Positions 1 through 8,597 of a DNA stretch of 16,411 nucleotides are shown piece by piece. The stretch comes from Trichomonas tenax (Eukaryota; Parabasalia; Trichomonadida; Trichomonadidae). Each line of letters starts with the position of its first letter. Within the stretch, counting starts at the first letter, position 1. The position numbers were made by a program, and so were the translations under genes. The notes beneath the pieces were generated by a model, which did not search any database, was not told the origin of the DNA, and saw only the letters and a list, made by a program, of their open reading frames with translations. The DNA is taken from contig JALKBU010001123.1 in the NCBI GenBank assembly GCA_023091735.1, positions 1 to 16,411 of the forward strand, written 5' to 3'.

Positions 1-214
1 TGCAACAAAAATTTGCAATGAACTACGTTTATGGTCTTCATACTCAGCGTGGAGTTTCAATCTATAAATGTCAGTATTGTTTAGACTACAAAGATATTTA
101 TAACACTTTTTATAAAAGTGACAATTTACCCGCTCAAAAAGGTGACAGTTTATTCACGAAAAGTGACTTTAAGGTTCTGTGTCACTTTTTGATGTTCACT
201 TTTGTCCTAGACTC
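1..214 (+). repeat. Left arm of a 214-bp inverted repeat (mate at 15997-16209)
   Basis: The reverse complement of 15997-16209 matches this stretch almost base for base, with scattered substitutions and one single-base gap near 158. Similarity runs right to base 1, so the copy may continue off the window; its inner end is near 214. Both copies can be read as a short peptide starting MNYVYGLHTQRG, but the differences include several amino-acid changes and a frame-breaking gap, so it is more likely a non-coding or relic repeat. The inner half holds five copies of AAAAGTGAC or close variants at 114, 138, 159, 181 (inverted) and 195 (inverted). A mobile-element end or a dispersed genomic repeat fits best; no transposase is seen. 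Confidence 0.85.
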
Positions 215-234
215 TGAACGCCTTTAGTATTAAA

Positions 235-953
235 TCCTTAAAAAAAATCAAAATTTGATGAAAAAGAGAAATCTTCGCGAAAGAACATCACCTAAAACTG
301 TTGTGGAGCTAAATATATACTCCGATAAATTTCGCTTGTGTTTGAGAATAAAAGTGACATAGTTTATCTCAAACTAAAGATGTCTTCATGCATAGTCTAA
401 TCTATTTATAAAATTAAAAATCTGAAAATAAAGCCGTTTTTCAAAAATTGATTTGGATGCGAAAAATAGGAGTTACATTATGTGGAAATATCAAATATCA
501 TGAAAATTTGATTATTAAAAATTAACGTACAGTTGAAAAATATTTTTTCGCAAAAATGTGATAAATAGGAACTACATCATATGTAAATATGAATTCAAAT
601 AAGGCAAAACATGTCACATGCATTTTGCATTGTATGGATTGTTGATAATATAAGAATATTAAATTTCGCAAAATTATTGAATGAATTTCACTCTTTGTAT
701 AAAAACCATAAAATATTGTCTAACCAAAATGAAAACCGTTATAAAAGTGATAATTAAATCATAAATTATAGCTTTATTTTTATATTGCATTTCAGATTTT
801 ACCAAATTAAAAATTGATGACTTTTAATTAATTAATTAAAAGTGTCAAAAATTAAAAAATCACAAATTAAATAATATCATGCTATCAACTATATAAAAAT
901 AATTTTCAAACATTTGTCGCGTAAACTTCAGAAAAATATTTTTTAGATAAAAA
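235..953. other. AT-rich spacer upstream of the ankyrin gene
   Basis: No gene is supported here. It holds a lone AAAAGTGAC at 350-358, a diverged direct repeat pair (about 460-492 and 559-592, sharing ATAGGA, TACAT and AAATAT blocks, about 99 bases apart), and a perfect palindrome at 820-843. No TCAYW initiator lies immediately before the ATG at 954; TTCAG about 25 bases upstream is the nearest candidate but has G at the second position of the initiation site. Confidence 0.6.
820..843. repeat. Perfect 24-bp palindrome
   Basis: ACTTTTAATTAA is followed directly by its own reverse complement. The outer bases are imperfectly matched too (TTGATG on the left, GTCAA on the right). It lies about 110 bases upstream of the ankyrin gene start. 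It could be a hairpin or a protein-binding site, or a chance product of AT-rich sequence. Confidence 0.7.
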
Positions 954-3428
954 ATGAGTGTCCAATATCTGAAGACAGGGTGGTGTAAGAAAGAAGGGCA
1001 CTTTGTGAAAAGCGTCAAGAACAGATTCTTCAAGCTCATGTTCGACAAGCTTAGTTATTATACAGACGAAACGGGAAAATGCAAAGGCGAAATTCCAATA
1101 TACGAAGAAACCAAATTTATTGAATCTTTAACAGAAGACGGGCAACCACTGATCATCGTCGAAGGCAAACGAAATGTGAAGTACAAGATTTTTCCGCCAT
1201 CTTTGGAAGAAAGAAACGATTGGCTTGCGATATGCAGGAATACAGTCAAATTTTGCGGTGGCTGCAGGAACCAGCACGTGAGAGACAACTTTGTGAAGAT
1301 ATTTCAGAACTACATTCGCCCAACGGACTATTTGTTCCGTGCAGACGAAAATTTGTTCATCTACACTTCCAATCTCATCACGAACAAGCTGAAGGACGGA
1401 GTGTTCACCATTCAAGAATTTTTCGGAATCCTTTCTCATTATGCTGAATTAAATCCTACGGCATTGAAATATTACATCAAGATGACGTCAACGATTATCA
1501 AAAACTTGTCGCTTACGGACAAATTCGAGGATCTAGGAATGTCCAAACAATATGCCAAATTATACGAACAATACAAAGACGATCTCAGCGAGAACAGAAT
1601 GACATTCTATCCGGCAGGTGATATAAGGAACGCCATCATCAAAGATGATCTTAACTACTTCAAGATTTGTCCGCAAGCTGAAAATCCTTCTCGTTACACA
1701 GCAGGAGACTTGCCACTGCTCGCTGCTGCAGCACGCTACGGAGCGAGGTCAATCTTCAAATTCCTGCTCAAAAAATGCGAGATTGACCAACAAGTTGTGA
1801 TGATGGCTTACGCAGGCGGAGATGAGAAGATTATTCAAACCGTACGCAAAGACTTCCAGAAAATGAACGCAGATATAGTCACAGCGATGGCTGTTCACTC
1901 AAGAAATCTCGAACTCTACACTTACACAACAGCAAAAGACGCAACATCGTTCGCTTGGGTTCCGGTTTTGACAAACTATAATATGTTTTCATTCTTCAAC
2001 AAATTATTCGGCGCTATTTCACTAAATGCAACTGATATCGAAGGAAACACTGCGATGCACGCTGCCGCAGCAACAGGAATCGTTACGATCATGAGGCTGA
2101 TGATAGATTTCGAGGTAACGATCGATGTTGTCGGAAAAGACAAAAAGACGCCATTTTATCTCGCTATAGAAAATGAAAAGCTCGAAGCTGCGGAATTGTT
2201 ACTTGAGAAGGGAGCAAACGTTGATTCGCCGGATTGCAATGGTACAACGCCTTTAATTATGGCTGTTATCAAAGGATCGATGAAAGCTGTTGAGTTTTTG
2301 GTCTCAAAGAACGTAAACATCAATGCAGTCAACTCAAGCAATGCAAGCGCGCTCAGCGAATCAGTTAGAGATAACAATATCGAAATTGCGACATTTTTAC
2401 TCGAACACGGCGCTACAGATGAAGGCGCTAAAGTCGATGGTCAGGAAATTCTTCAATATACAATCGCGAAAGGTTTCCAGACAATTTCTTGCATTTTAAT
2501 TCTTCATGGTGCAAAAATCGACAACATTGACATCAACATCAACTTGATTAACGGTACTCCTCTCGCCCTCGCTATCAAAGACAAGAATGTTTCACTTTTG
2601 AAGAAAGTTATAAATTATTATCCAGATATCGATCTCAAATTCGAGGATAAAATGCCAATAGAGTACGCTGTCGAAAGTGGCAACTTAGAAATTGTCAAAA
2701 TAATGATTGATAGCGGCGCAAATCATCATATAAAGGATCAAAATGGAAATACATTGTTAATGATTGCTGCTCAACACGATTACATCGATATTTTCGAGTA
2801 TCTCATTCGCCAGGGCTGCGAACTCCACTACAAGAACAATCAGGGCTATACACTGCTTAAAGTTGCGCAAAAAGCGAACGCAGAGAAAGTCCTCAAATAT
2901 ATGCAGACAGAGGAATATCAAAATCTCGAGAAAATGAACTTCGCTCCTTCCAAGGAGTTCAGCATTCAGTCTGTTTATTCATCAAACGAACAGCCACCAA
3001 GCAGCAATGACTTCAGAACGATTCCTCAATTGCATGTTGATGAACCAATAAGAGAAACAATTCTCAACATTCGTCCACCGGAAGAAGTCGAAAATACAGA
3101 AAGCGTCAGATCCATTCCAAGCTCTGAAGAGAACGTTAGATCTATTCCAAGCTCAGATAACGTGAGCTCTATCTCTAATGATGAATCAGATTCAGCCTCG
3201 GAGAACCTCAAAGAAGAAAATCATGTTAGAAGCATTCCAGCACCTGAAGAGGAAGAAAAGCATGAAGAAACAAGAAGTATTCCTGCTCCACAAGAGGATA
3301 ATAATGAAGAGGAAAGAAGCATTCCAGCACCTGAAGAGGAAAATGAAGAATCTCCACATCAAGATGATGAAAGCTCTTCAACATCGATTTCTTCATCGGG
3401 AACAGATGAATCAGCAAACACTAATTAG
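954..3428 (+). CDS. PH domain-ankyrin repeat protein with RSIP-repeat acidic tail
   Basis: An 824-residue protein. Residues about 3-97 read as a pleckstrin homology domain: YLKTGWCKKEG opening strand, basic K19/R24/K27 in the strand 1-2 region, and a closing helix ending ERNDWLAIC with the conserved tryptophan at W90. PH domains commonly bind phosphoinositides, so membrane association is inferred. Residues about 100-220 are helical with no family recognised. An ankyrin-like segment lies near 245-275, then a run of ankyrin repeats at about 358-655 (GNTAMHAAAATG, NGTTPLIMAVIKG, NGNTLLMIAAQH, each followed by LLEKGANV-type helices), which normally bind proteins. The tail from about 665 is disordered and Ser/Glu-rich with repeated RSIP motifs. 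A TAA lies in frame just before the ATG, fixing the start. It converges with the gene at 3845. Likely a cytosolic or membrane-peripheral adaptor; partners unknown. Confidence 0.9.
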   Translation: MSVQYLKTGWCKKEGHFVKSVKNRFFKLMFDKLSYYTDETGKCKGEIPIYEETKFIESLTEDGQPLIIVEGKRNVKYKIFPPSLEERNDWLAICRNTVKFCGGCRNQHVRDNFVKIFQNYIRPTDYLFRADENLFIYTSNLITNKLKDGVFTIQEFFGILSHYAELNPTALKYYIKMTSTIIKNLSLTDKFEDLGMSKQYAKLYEQYKDDLSENRMTFYPAGDIRNAIIKDDLNYFKICPQAENPSRYTAGDLPLLAAAARYGARSIFKFLLKKCEIDQQVVMMAYAGGDEKIIQTVRKDFQKMNADIVTAMAVHSRNLELYTYTTAKDATSFAWVPVLTNYNMFSFFNKLFGAISLNATDIEGNTAMHAAAATGIVTIMRLMIDFEVTIDVVGKDKKTPFYLAIENEKLEAAELLLEKGANVDSPDCNGTTPLIMAVIKGSMKAVEFLVSKNVNINAVNSSNASALSESVRDNNIEIATFLLEHGATDEGAKVDGQEILQYTIAKGFQTISCILILHGAKIDNIDININLINGTPLALAIKDKNVSLLKKVINYYPDIDLKFEDKMPIEYAVESGNLEIVKIMIDSGANHHIKDQNGNTLLMIAAQHDYIDIFEYLIRQGCELHYKNNQGYTLLKVAQKANAEKVLKYMQTEEYQNLEKMNFAPSKEFSIQSVYSSNEQPPSSNDFRTIPQLHVDEPIRETILNIRPPEEVENTESVRSIPSSEENVRSIPSSDNVSSISNDESDSASENLKEENHVRSIPAPEEEEKHEETRSIPAPQEDNNEEERSIPAPEEENEESPHQDDESSSTSISSSGTDESANTN
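3015..3341 (+). repeat. RSIP-motif repeats in the ankyrin protein tail
   Basis: Within the coding frame, R(S/T)IP occurs at codons starting 3015 (RTIP), 3108, 3138, 3228, 3273 and 3315. The copies are followed by SSEE, SSDN, APEEE, APQED and APEEE, so the unit is roughly R-S-I-P-(A/S)-(P/S)-acidic with variable Glu-rich spacers. The last three copies are most alike in DNA, suggesting recent internal duplication. The Ser-Pro/acidic context is compatible with a short linear binding motif, but no known motif is recognised. Confidence 0.8.
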
Positions 3429-3844
3429 GATTAATTTTGTTAATTTCTTAAAAACTCGGTTTATATATTCAATAAAGCAAATAGAATTTTTTTAATTTTT
3501 TATTATTCCTTCTAAAATTCAAAATTTAAAACTCACAACACAAACATTATATAGTGAATCAAAAATTATGACTAAAAATATCTGAAATAGGTTAAAAACA
3601 CAATCTTATTTGAAAAAATATCAAATTAGATAATTAGGTTTGTGAATTCATGAATTCATAGAAAACATAACACCCTCTGAATATATGGCATTGATGATTT
3701 TGTTTGAAAATGGGAAATAAAAATTAAGATTAAATTTTTTTTTGTGTTTGAAGGTTGTAAAATTTGCAAAACGAGGTTCTGTAAAGAGAATACTATAAAA
3801 CTTTTATTAAATCATGAAATCTAGCAATTAAAGATTTCTCAAAT
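3429..3844. other. Convergent AT-rich spacer
   Basis: Both flanking genes end here. TAAA tetranucleotides, the short polyadenylation signal reported for trichomonads, occur soon after the ankyrin stop (in CTTAAAAACT and CAATAAAGC). TGAATTCA occurs twice in tandem at 3643-3658, making a 16-bp palindrome. No gene is seen. Confidence 0.5.
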
Positions 3845-4228
3845 TTATAAGTGAGCGTATTCATCGTGAACTTGTGGCCTCGAGAAGAACCTTACGATGA
3901 GGTCGATGATAATTCCTACAGTAATAACTAATGAACCGATAATATAACGATTTTTTTGTATTGCGTCGCCTCCGAGTGTCTCTATGCACTTAACATCGTT
4001 GGTTCTCGTGACGTGATTGCAGGTTGTCTCGTTCAAAGCGACTGTTGAAACGCATTTATCTTCAGCTGATGTTTTTCCGAAGCAGAAGAAGCACGAATCC
4101 TTGTGCTCCATGCAGAGGAGGCACGAGCTGTTGTACTCTGAGCACGGATCGTACTGAGGTCCAGAAATCGCCAAAGAAAAGAGGAAAGAAAACATTTCCA
4201 ATTTATTTTTTCTATCGTCAGTTTTCAT
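3845..4228 (-). CDS. Cysteine-rich single-pass membrane protein, PSI/PTTG1IP-like
   Basis: A 127-residue protein. Residues 12-23 (MFSFLFSLAISG) look like a short signal peptide, either after an 11-residue leader or, if translation starts at M12 (codon 4195-4193), at the N-terminus. The predicted lumenal part has eight cysteines (C29, 36, 39, 46, 49, 59, 70, 81); the pattern CSEYNSSCLLC followed by DSCFFC resembles the PSI-type domain of the PTTG1IP family. One membrane segment spans about 95-114, then a short cytosolic tail ends in YAHL, a Y-x-x-hydrophobic motif of the kind used in endosomal/lysosomal sorting. N-glycosylation sequons occur at NSS and NET. A TAG precedes the first ATG. Its role is unknown; a small surface or endolysosomal receptor is an inference. 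No clear initiator element supports one start over the other. Confidence 0.75.
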   Translation of the reverse strand: MKTDDRKNKLEMFSFLFSLAISGPQYDPCSEYNSSCLLCMEHKDSCFFCFGKTSAEDKCVSTVALNETTCNHVTRTNDVKCIETLGGDAIQKNRYIIGSLVITVGIIIDLIVRFFSRPQVHDEYAHL

Positions 4229-5127
4229 CTACAGCCAATGGCTGAGTCTTTTTTATTTGTTTTTTGGCTTATAGTAGTATACAGAGTGTGATTTTTCGGG
4301 GTAATCCAAAGGCTGCGACTAGGGATGCAACTTTAGAAGATATTTTGGATTCTGGATGGAAATAAAAACTTTCTGTAAGATTTTCTGGAAATAATTTTGG
4401 AATGGAAAAATTTATAATAAATAGTATAAGCAGTGTTAGATATGCATAATACATAGTCAAGATATTAGTATTAGGCTGTATTTATTATGATAAAGCAAAA
4501 ATGAAAAAAAATAAATGAAAACGCAATCGAACAATTTACCTTTGTTAATGAAAAATGATTTATCCAATTAAGCCATGTAATTTATATTATTCGCATTTAA
4601 ATAAATAACTTAAAATGATAAAAATGATTACATGGCAAAATTTGTGCAAACAAAATTTAGAAATATTTCCTGTCAGATGTAAAGCGCTAGTTAACAAAAA
4701 CATGAATATGAGTGTATTAAAACCAGCTTCCATTAAGAAACTGATTGGCTATAATAAAATTGAAAAATACTCTATTTTTGTGACAATTAATATGGTTTTA
4801 CAAACAAAATGTCAAAATTTTTTTCGACCAAGAAATTTTACAAAATGGAATCTAGAAAAATCCAGAATTATTTTCAAATTTGCATCCCTACCGTGACACT
4901 CCCAAAGACCTTCTCACTCTTTAAAGTTATCCCTTGGATGGAAAAAGTTCAGATTATCTTTATGTCCTATTGTGTAACAGCTAAACACACATAAAAATTC
5001 TTTTAACTACTAGATATACATATGTATTGAATCAGTTCGAAATTCATAATCAAGATTATATTGAAGTTAATAGTGATTTTTAAAAAAAACGGAGTTTTGC
5101 ATTATTAAGCGAACGATATATAATTAT

Positions 5128-5152
5128 TTTGACTTTTATAATAAAAGTCAAA
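5128..5152. repeat. Perfect 25-nt palindrome
   Basis: TTTGACTTTTAT, one central A, then the exact reverse complement ATAAAAGTCAAA. It sits directly before the first TGCGCA motif of the cluster. It could be a binding site for a dimeric protein or a hairpin. Confidence 0.75.
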
Positions 5153-5154
5153 TC

Positions 5155-5529
5155 TGCGCAATATTGAATACTTTGCGCATTTTTGCGCAAATTTAGGGAA
5201 TGCGCAATGTGCAAAAAACCGTCTAGAGGAGCCTTAAACAGGGTAAATATTCATTCATTTTTTGCATTTTTTAGTGTTTTTCACAAAAATGTTCTGTAAA
5301 ATCCCATGGTTTATTAGTAAGATATGAAGGATATTAGTAAACCTTTATAAATACAGCAAAATCTCTGCTGATATAGGTTTGAACATTTGGGGTGTCACTT
5401 TAATTGCAAGATTCAAATTTGAGTGTGTAAACCGTTCAATTTTCTATGATTGTGCAAAACTGCGCAAAGCGATTTTGACGAATTTTAAAGGGTGCATTTA
5501 TGATTCTAATAGCCTAAAAAATTTGCGCA
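5155..5529. repeat. Cluster of TGCGCA palindromic motifs
   Basis: TGCGCA, itself a palindrome and mostly within (T)TGCGCAA, occurs at 5155, 5174, 5184, 5201, 5461 and 5524, with one more at 6191. Four copies fall within about 52 bases. In sequence this AT-rich, a GC-centred hexamer repeated this often is unexpected. Candidate binding sites or remains of a small repeat; no gene starts nearby. Confidence 0.65.
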
Positions 5530-5932
5530 AGTGCCTTTTATAGCAAAGCTCATTGAAAATATTCAAAATATCAAATTCATATTGTAAAAATTTGGCTTCA
5601 TCGAAATGAAAGCATTGGAACCCCTTTTCTGATGATAGTCAGCACACCAAAATGTTTGTGCATACCAATTTTTCCACACATAATTTAATATCATTCTCAA
5701 ACACATAGTAAGATGACGTTTCAAATACGGCCAAAGGTAATATGATATAACCAGCTTTAAAAAATTGTAAGTTTTTAAAGTAAAAAGAAAGTTTTAAAAA
5801 ATTTCCATAATTTTCTACTGTAAAAAGAAAGAATTATGCGTCACATGACTCTAATCACCTAATAGATCCCATGTAAGAGAGTAAAGAATGGATTTAGTCG
5901 CATTTGAAGGAAAATATTACTGATGATATTGA

Positions 5933-6690
5933 AATGATGGTGAAATGGTGCAGGATGATTGCAGTAAGAACATTTTAACACCTTGCTCCTTTTGGCCTGT
6001 TAACATGCCATTCGATAAAGCTCAGAGTTTTGCAGAGCAATATTACACATTTTGTCACTTTTTGTACGGATTTGACAGCTATATTTCTCAACAACAGTTC
6101 CAGGAGAAAATTCAGATGGATTAAATCTGATTGACTCAAGTTCTTTTTTGATGAATCATGGAGATCATTTGTTTAGTCCAAGCATATGCATGCGCAATGG
6201 CAATATCTCGTTGCTATTTAACAACTATACTAATCTCGAAACAAAACATTATACCACATTTTATATTAAAGATTCGAATTATAACACACAACAAAATTTG
6301 AATTAATAATGCAAATGGGACAATCAATCATTGCATATTTGAAAACAACTATTGTAAAACAGGCGGACTTTCGCATTGTCAAGGTTACACAACTGTTTAT
6401 GTAAAAGAAACTCTATTTATAAATAATTCTGCCCCTATAATATTTTCATCCAAACCAACTTCCATTGGACCATATGGTGTTACCATATTATGTGATTGTT
6501 TTCTTCTTTAAATTCCAGATACATCGATACTTCGAATTATCAGAATTCATCCATGCAAAGCTTTTACATATTTAATGCAATTCCATTAGAATACAGAATA
6601 TTCCCTGAGTTTGTGCCTCCTACCCCTTGTCGTAATTCTTTTTACTTCATGTTTTATAGATTTCTTTATTTGACCATCATTCTCATTTAA
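5933..6690 (+). pseudogene. Decayed surface-protein gene, beta-helix type with C-terminal membrane segment
   Basis: Coherent protein-like text runs through several plus-strand frames. Frame 2 is open at 5933-6124 (peptides DDCSKNILTPCSFWP, FAEQYYTFCHFLYGF). Frame 1 is open at about 6100-6306 (DGLNLIDSSSFLMNHG, HYTTFYIKDSNYN). Frame 2 resumes at 6302-6511 (NHCIFENNYCKTGGLSHCQG, VYVKETLFINNSAP). The frame from 6511 to 6690 ends in FPEFVPPTPCRN followed by a hydrophobic stretch and stop. Regularly spaced Asn, Gly, Cys and aromatic residues resemble parallel beta-helix or Pmp-like proteins, and the Pro-rich linker plus membrane anchor resembles trichomonad surface proteins. At least two frame breaks separate the pieces and the N-terminus or signal peptide is not found. 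Precise family is not identified. Confidence 0.6.
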
Positions 6691-7262
6691 TTGTATAAGA
6701 GGCGACTAATACGAGATGTAAACTAGTCAAAATTGGGCTGAAAAACTTTATTATATATTCAACTATGTTCACCCGAAAAAGAGGTATTAATAAATAGTTA
6801 TTACATCATTTTTACTATATTATTGCCATTAAAGATTTTTAAACTACTATTCATTCATAATGATTTTTAAAATCACGATACTCAGCTGTCACTTTTTATT
6901 TTAGTAGTAATCAATGAATTAAGAAAAATCAATCAGAGTTCTAATTCGAAGCAATTGACTATGAGTTCATAGTTTGAATGCACTATGTGCTATGAAATAA
7001 TTTAATGATGAAATGTATAAAAAATGGACTGTTATCCATAAGTCGGGAGCAAGCCAATAAAAATTGAAGCGATGCAAACAAATTATTGTATGTGCTCAGT
7101 GAATTTTGTGTCAGAAAGTGCTCCAGAATTATTCAGATTTATTCCAAGATGAAAAAATGAATTATTAAAAAGGAAAAACAATCAATAAGCTGGACATAGG
7201 TTAATAAAGTTTAAATTTATGCTTATAATATTCAGTTTTATTATTATCATCCGCGGAACATT
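6691..7262. other. Spacer with a weak coding-like patch
   Basis: Mostly AT-rich and featureless. One frame is open at 7042-7152 and reads protein-like (SKPIKIEAMQTNYC, VSESAPELFRFIPR), slightly richer in GC than its surroundings; with a stop just before it and no start it may be a gene remnant. A 7-bp hairpin (ACTATGA/TCATAGT) lies at 6958-6973. Confidence 0.35.
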
Positions 7263-8588
7263 TCAGACAGTATCTGTGTGCTTCTGGTATCCAGCGAGAA
7301 GCGGCTGCTTCTTCGGCTCCTTCGAGGCAATGATTGGCTCCTTCGGGAGTTTCTCGCCGTCCCACTGTTTTCCGACACCTCTCTTCTCAGCGACGTGTTC
7401 GTCAATGTCGTCCAACTCGATAATGAGTGGTTGTGTGTCGTCGTTCTCGTCGCTGTTCGCAAAGAAGAGTCCGAACGCTCCCGCACGAGGCCTGAAGTTG
7501 TAACCGAACATAATGAAGATGAGGAGCTGAAGGCAGGCAGAGACTAAGTCCCTGATCCAATACGGACCATCGACGATGACAATGATCGAAACAGAAACGA
7601 AATAAACGAATATAGAAATTGCAACCATATTAAAAACATTTGTGTAAATTCTAAACTTGTCAGAGATCGGTGTTGTCGACGGATCGATGCCTGCACGCTC
7701 AATGATTGTCATGTGGGCGAGAATAACCTTTCTAGCGTATGTCACTCTCTTAATCGCGACCCAAAGGCAGAAAGCGATGGCGCCGAACTCTCCGACCAAA
7801 ATAACAGCCGCTAAGATGATAGATTTCGAGTAATGAGCGCCTGCTTCTAAGCCAAACAAAATTGCGGGCGCAGCGTAAGATAGGATAACATCAAACACTG
7901 AAAAGTCTGTATGGATGAAGCACCAACCAGAGGTGACTAAAATGATTGTGCCAAACAGCGAAGCTAAGTAAATAATTTCAATAATATCGAAAAGAATCGA
8001 ATATGTCAACGATCCATCGTGATCACTTATGTTCCTGAGGTAGATGTACTCCATGATAATGAGGCAAGCGAACAAAATAAACAGAATTGTGAATGCATAG
8101 TGAAGAGGATTAAATTTGTTCTTTTTGATGATGTTATAAAGCATCCACACAACGATGCATGCAGCAATAACACCGAATATTGTTGGTTCTGTGATCAAAG
8201 AAGGCTGTTCACGAGAATCTAAATAACTCTTCGGATTCTTCATCCTTAGTTCGATCTCGAACCCCAAATTGCTGATTCCTGGATAGCAGTCCCTGAATGA
8301 AGGATAAAGGACCATGTCAGTGTAAACATCGCCTTCAATCCATTTATCTTGATTTGAATATTTCCAGATAAAGTGTGGAAAAGAAGTTGGAGCGCCGCAC
8401 TGCGGGATGTTGCGGATCTCGTTACTCGTTAAAAACGCGAATTGGAAAGATCTTGTCGTATTTTTCTTGCATTTGATGAGAGCCTTGTAAGAACCGCCGT
8501 TTTGGAAGCCAAACGATGGAAGGATGTACTCAGGCAGGTTCATGCTGACGATGTACTTCTGCTTGAAGCAAAGCAAAATTGGTAACAT
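7263..8588 (-). CDS. Seven-transmembrane protein with N-terminal lumenal domain, GPR180/GOST-like
   Basis: A 441-residue protein. The N-terminal region (about 20-134) is hydrophilic with cysteines C40, C64 and C101 and is predicted to be lumenal or extracellular; the first eight residues are hydrophobic but make a weak signal peptide. Seven membrane helices follow at about 136-154, 163-184, 198-225, 230-250, 257-280, 316-339 and 346-364. Helix 3 ends SGWCF and helix 7 ends in FRPR, recalling the small-residue-G-W and arginine features of the GPR180/TMEM145 and GOST (GPR107/TMEM87) groups. The tail (368-441) is acidic then Lys-rich. Such proteins act in Golgi/endosomal trafficking or as putative receptors; the ligand is unknown. 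The start is supported by an initiator TCATA only 7 bases upstream of the ATG. An ordinary GPCR of another class remains possible. Confidence 0.8.
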   Translation of the reverse strand: MLPILLCFKQKYIVSMNLPEYILPSFGFQNGGSYKALIKCKKNTTRSFQFAFLTSNEIRNIPQCGAPTSFPHFIWKYSNQDKWIEGDVYTDMVLYPSFRDCYPGISNLGFEIELRMKNPKSYLDSREQPSLITEPTIFGVIAACIVVWMLYNIIKKNKFNPLHYAFTILFILFACLIIMEYIYLRNISDHDGSLTYSILFDIIEIIYLASLFGTIILVTSGWCFIHTDFSVFDVILSYAAPAILFGLEAGAHYSKSIILAAVILVGEFGAIAFCLWVAIKRVTYARKVILAHMTIIERAGIDPSTTPISDKFRIYTNVFNMVAISIFVYFVSVSIIVIVDGPYWIRDLVSACLQLLIFIMFGYNFRPRAGAFGLFFANSDENDDTQPLIIELDDIDEHVAEKRGVGKQWDGEKLPKEPIIASKEPKKQPLLAGYQKHTDTV

Positions 8589-8592
8589 TTAT

Positions 8593-8597
8593 TATGA
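8593..8597 (-). promoter_or_regulatory. Initiator (Inr) of the seven-helix gene
   Basis: On the minus strand TCATA matches the trichomonad initiator TCA+1-pyrimidine-(A/T). The initiating A would be base 8595, giving a leader of 7 bases, a normal length in this lineage. Confidence 0.6.

Larger units (their letters stand above)
4229..5932. other. Long gene-free AT-rich stretch
   Basis: No convincing gene. Short open frames at 4269-4454 (minus; begins with a hydrophobic MYYAYLTLL segment) and 4615-4994 (plus, two overlapping frames) are not supported by any recognisable motif and may be chance or relics. The notable contents are the palindrome at 5128-5152 and the TGCGCA cluster at 5155-5529, listed separately. 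Confidence 0.5.

Noticed and set aside
18..227. 69-codon frame in the left repeat as a gene
   Set aside because: The right copy has amino-acid changes and a frame-breaking gap, and the frame runs across motif arrays, so it is not under clear coding constraint.
4269..4460. Small minus-strand frame with hydrophobic start
   Set aside because: Begins at TTG (first ATG slightly later), has no recognisable domain, and lies in AT-rich spacer.
4615..4994. Two overlapping plus-strand frames
   Set aside because: Lysine/isoleucine-rich text typical of translated AT-rich spacer; no motif and no initiator element.
5101..5125. Myb-type element (ACGATA) near 5114
   Set aside because: A short motif with no downstream gene start; chance occurrence is likely.
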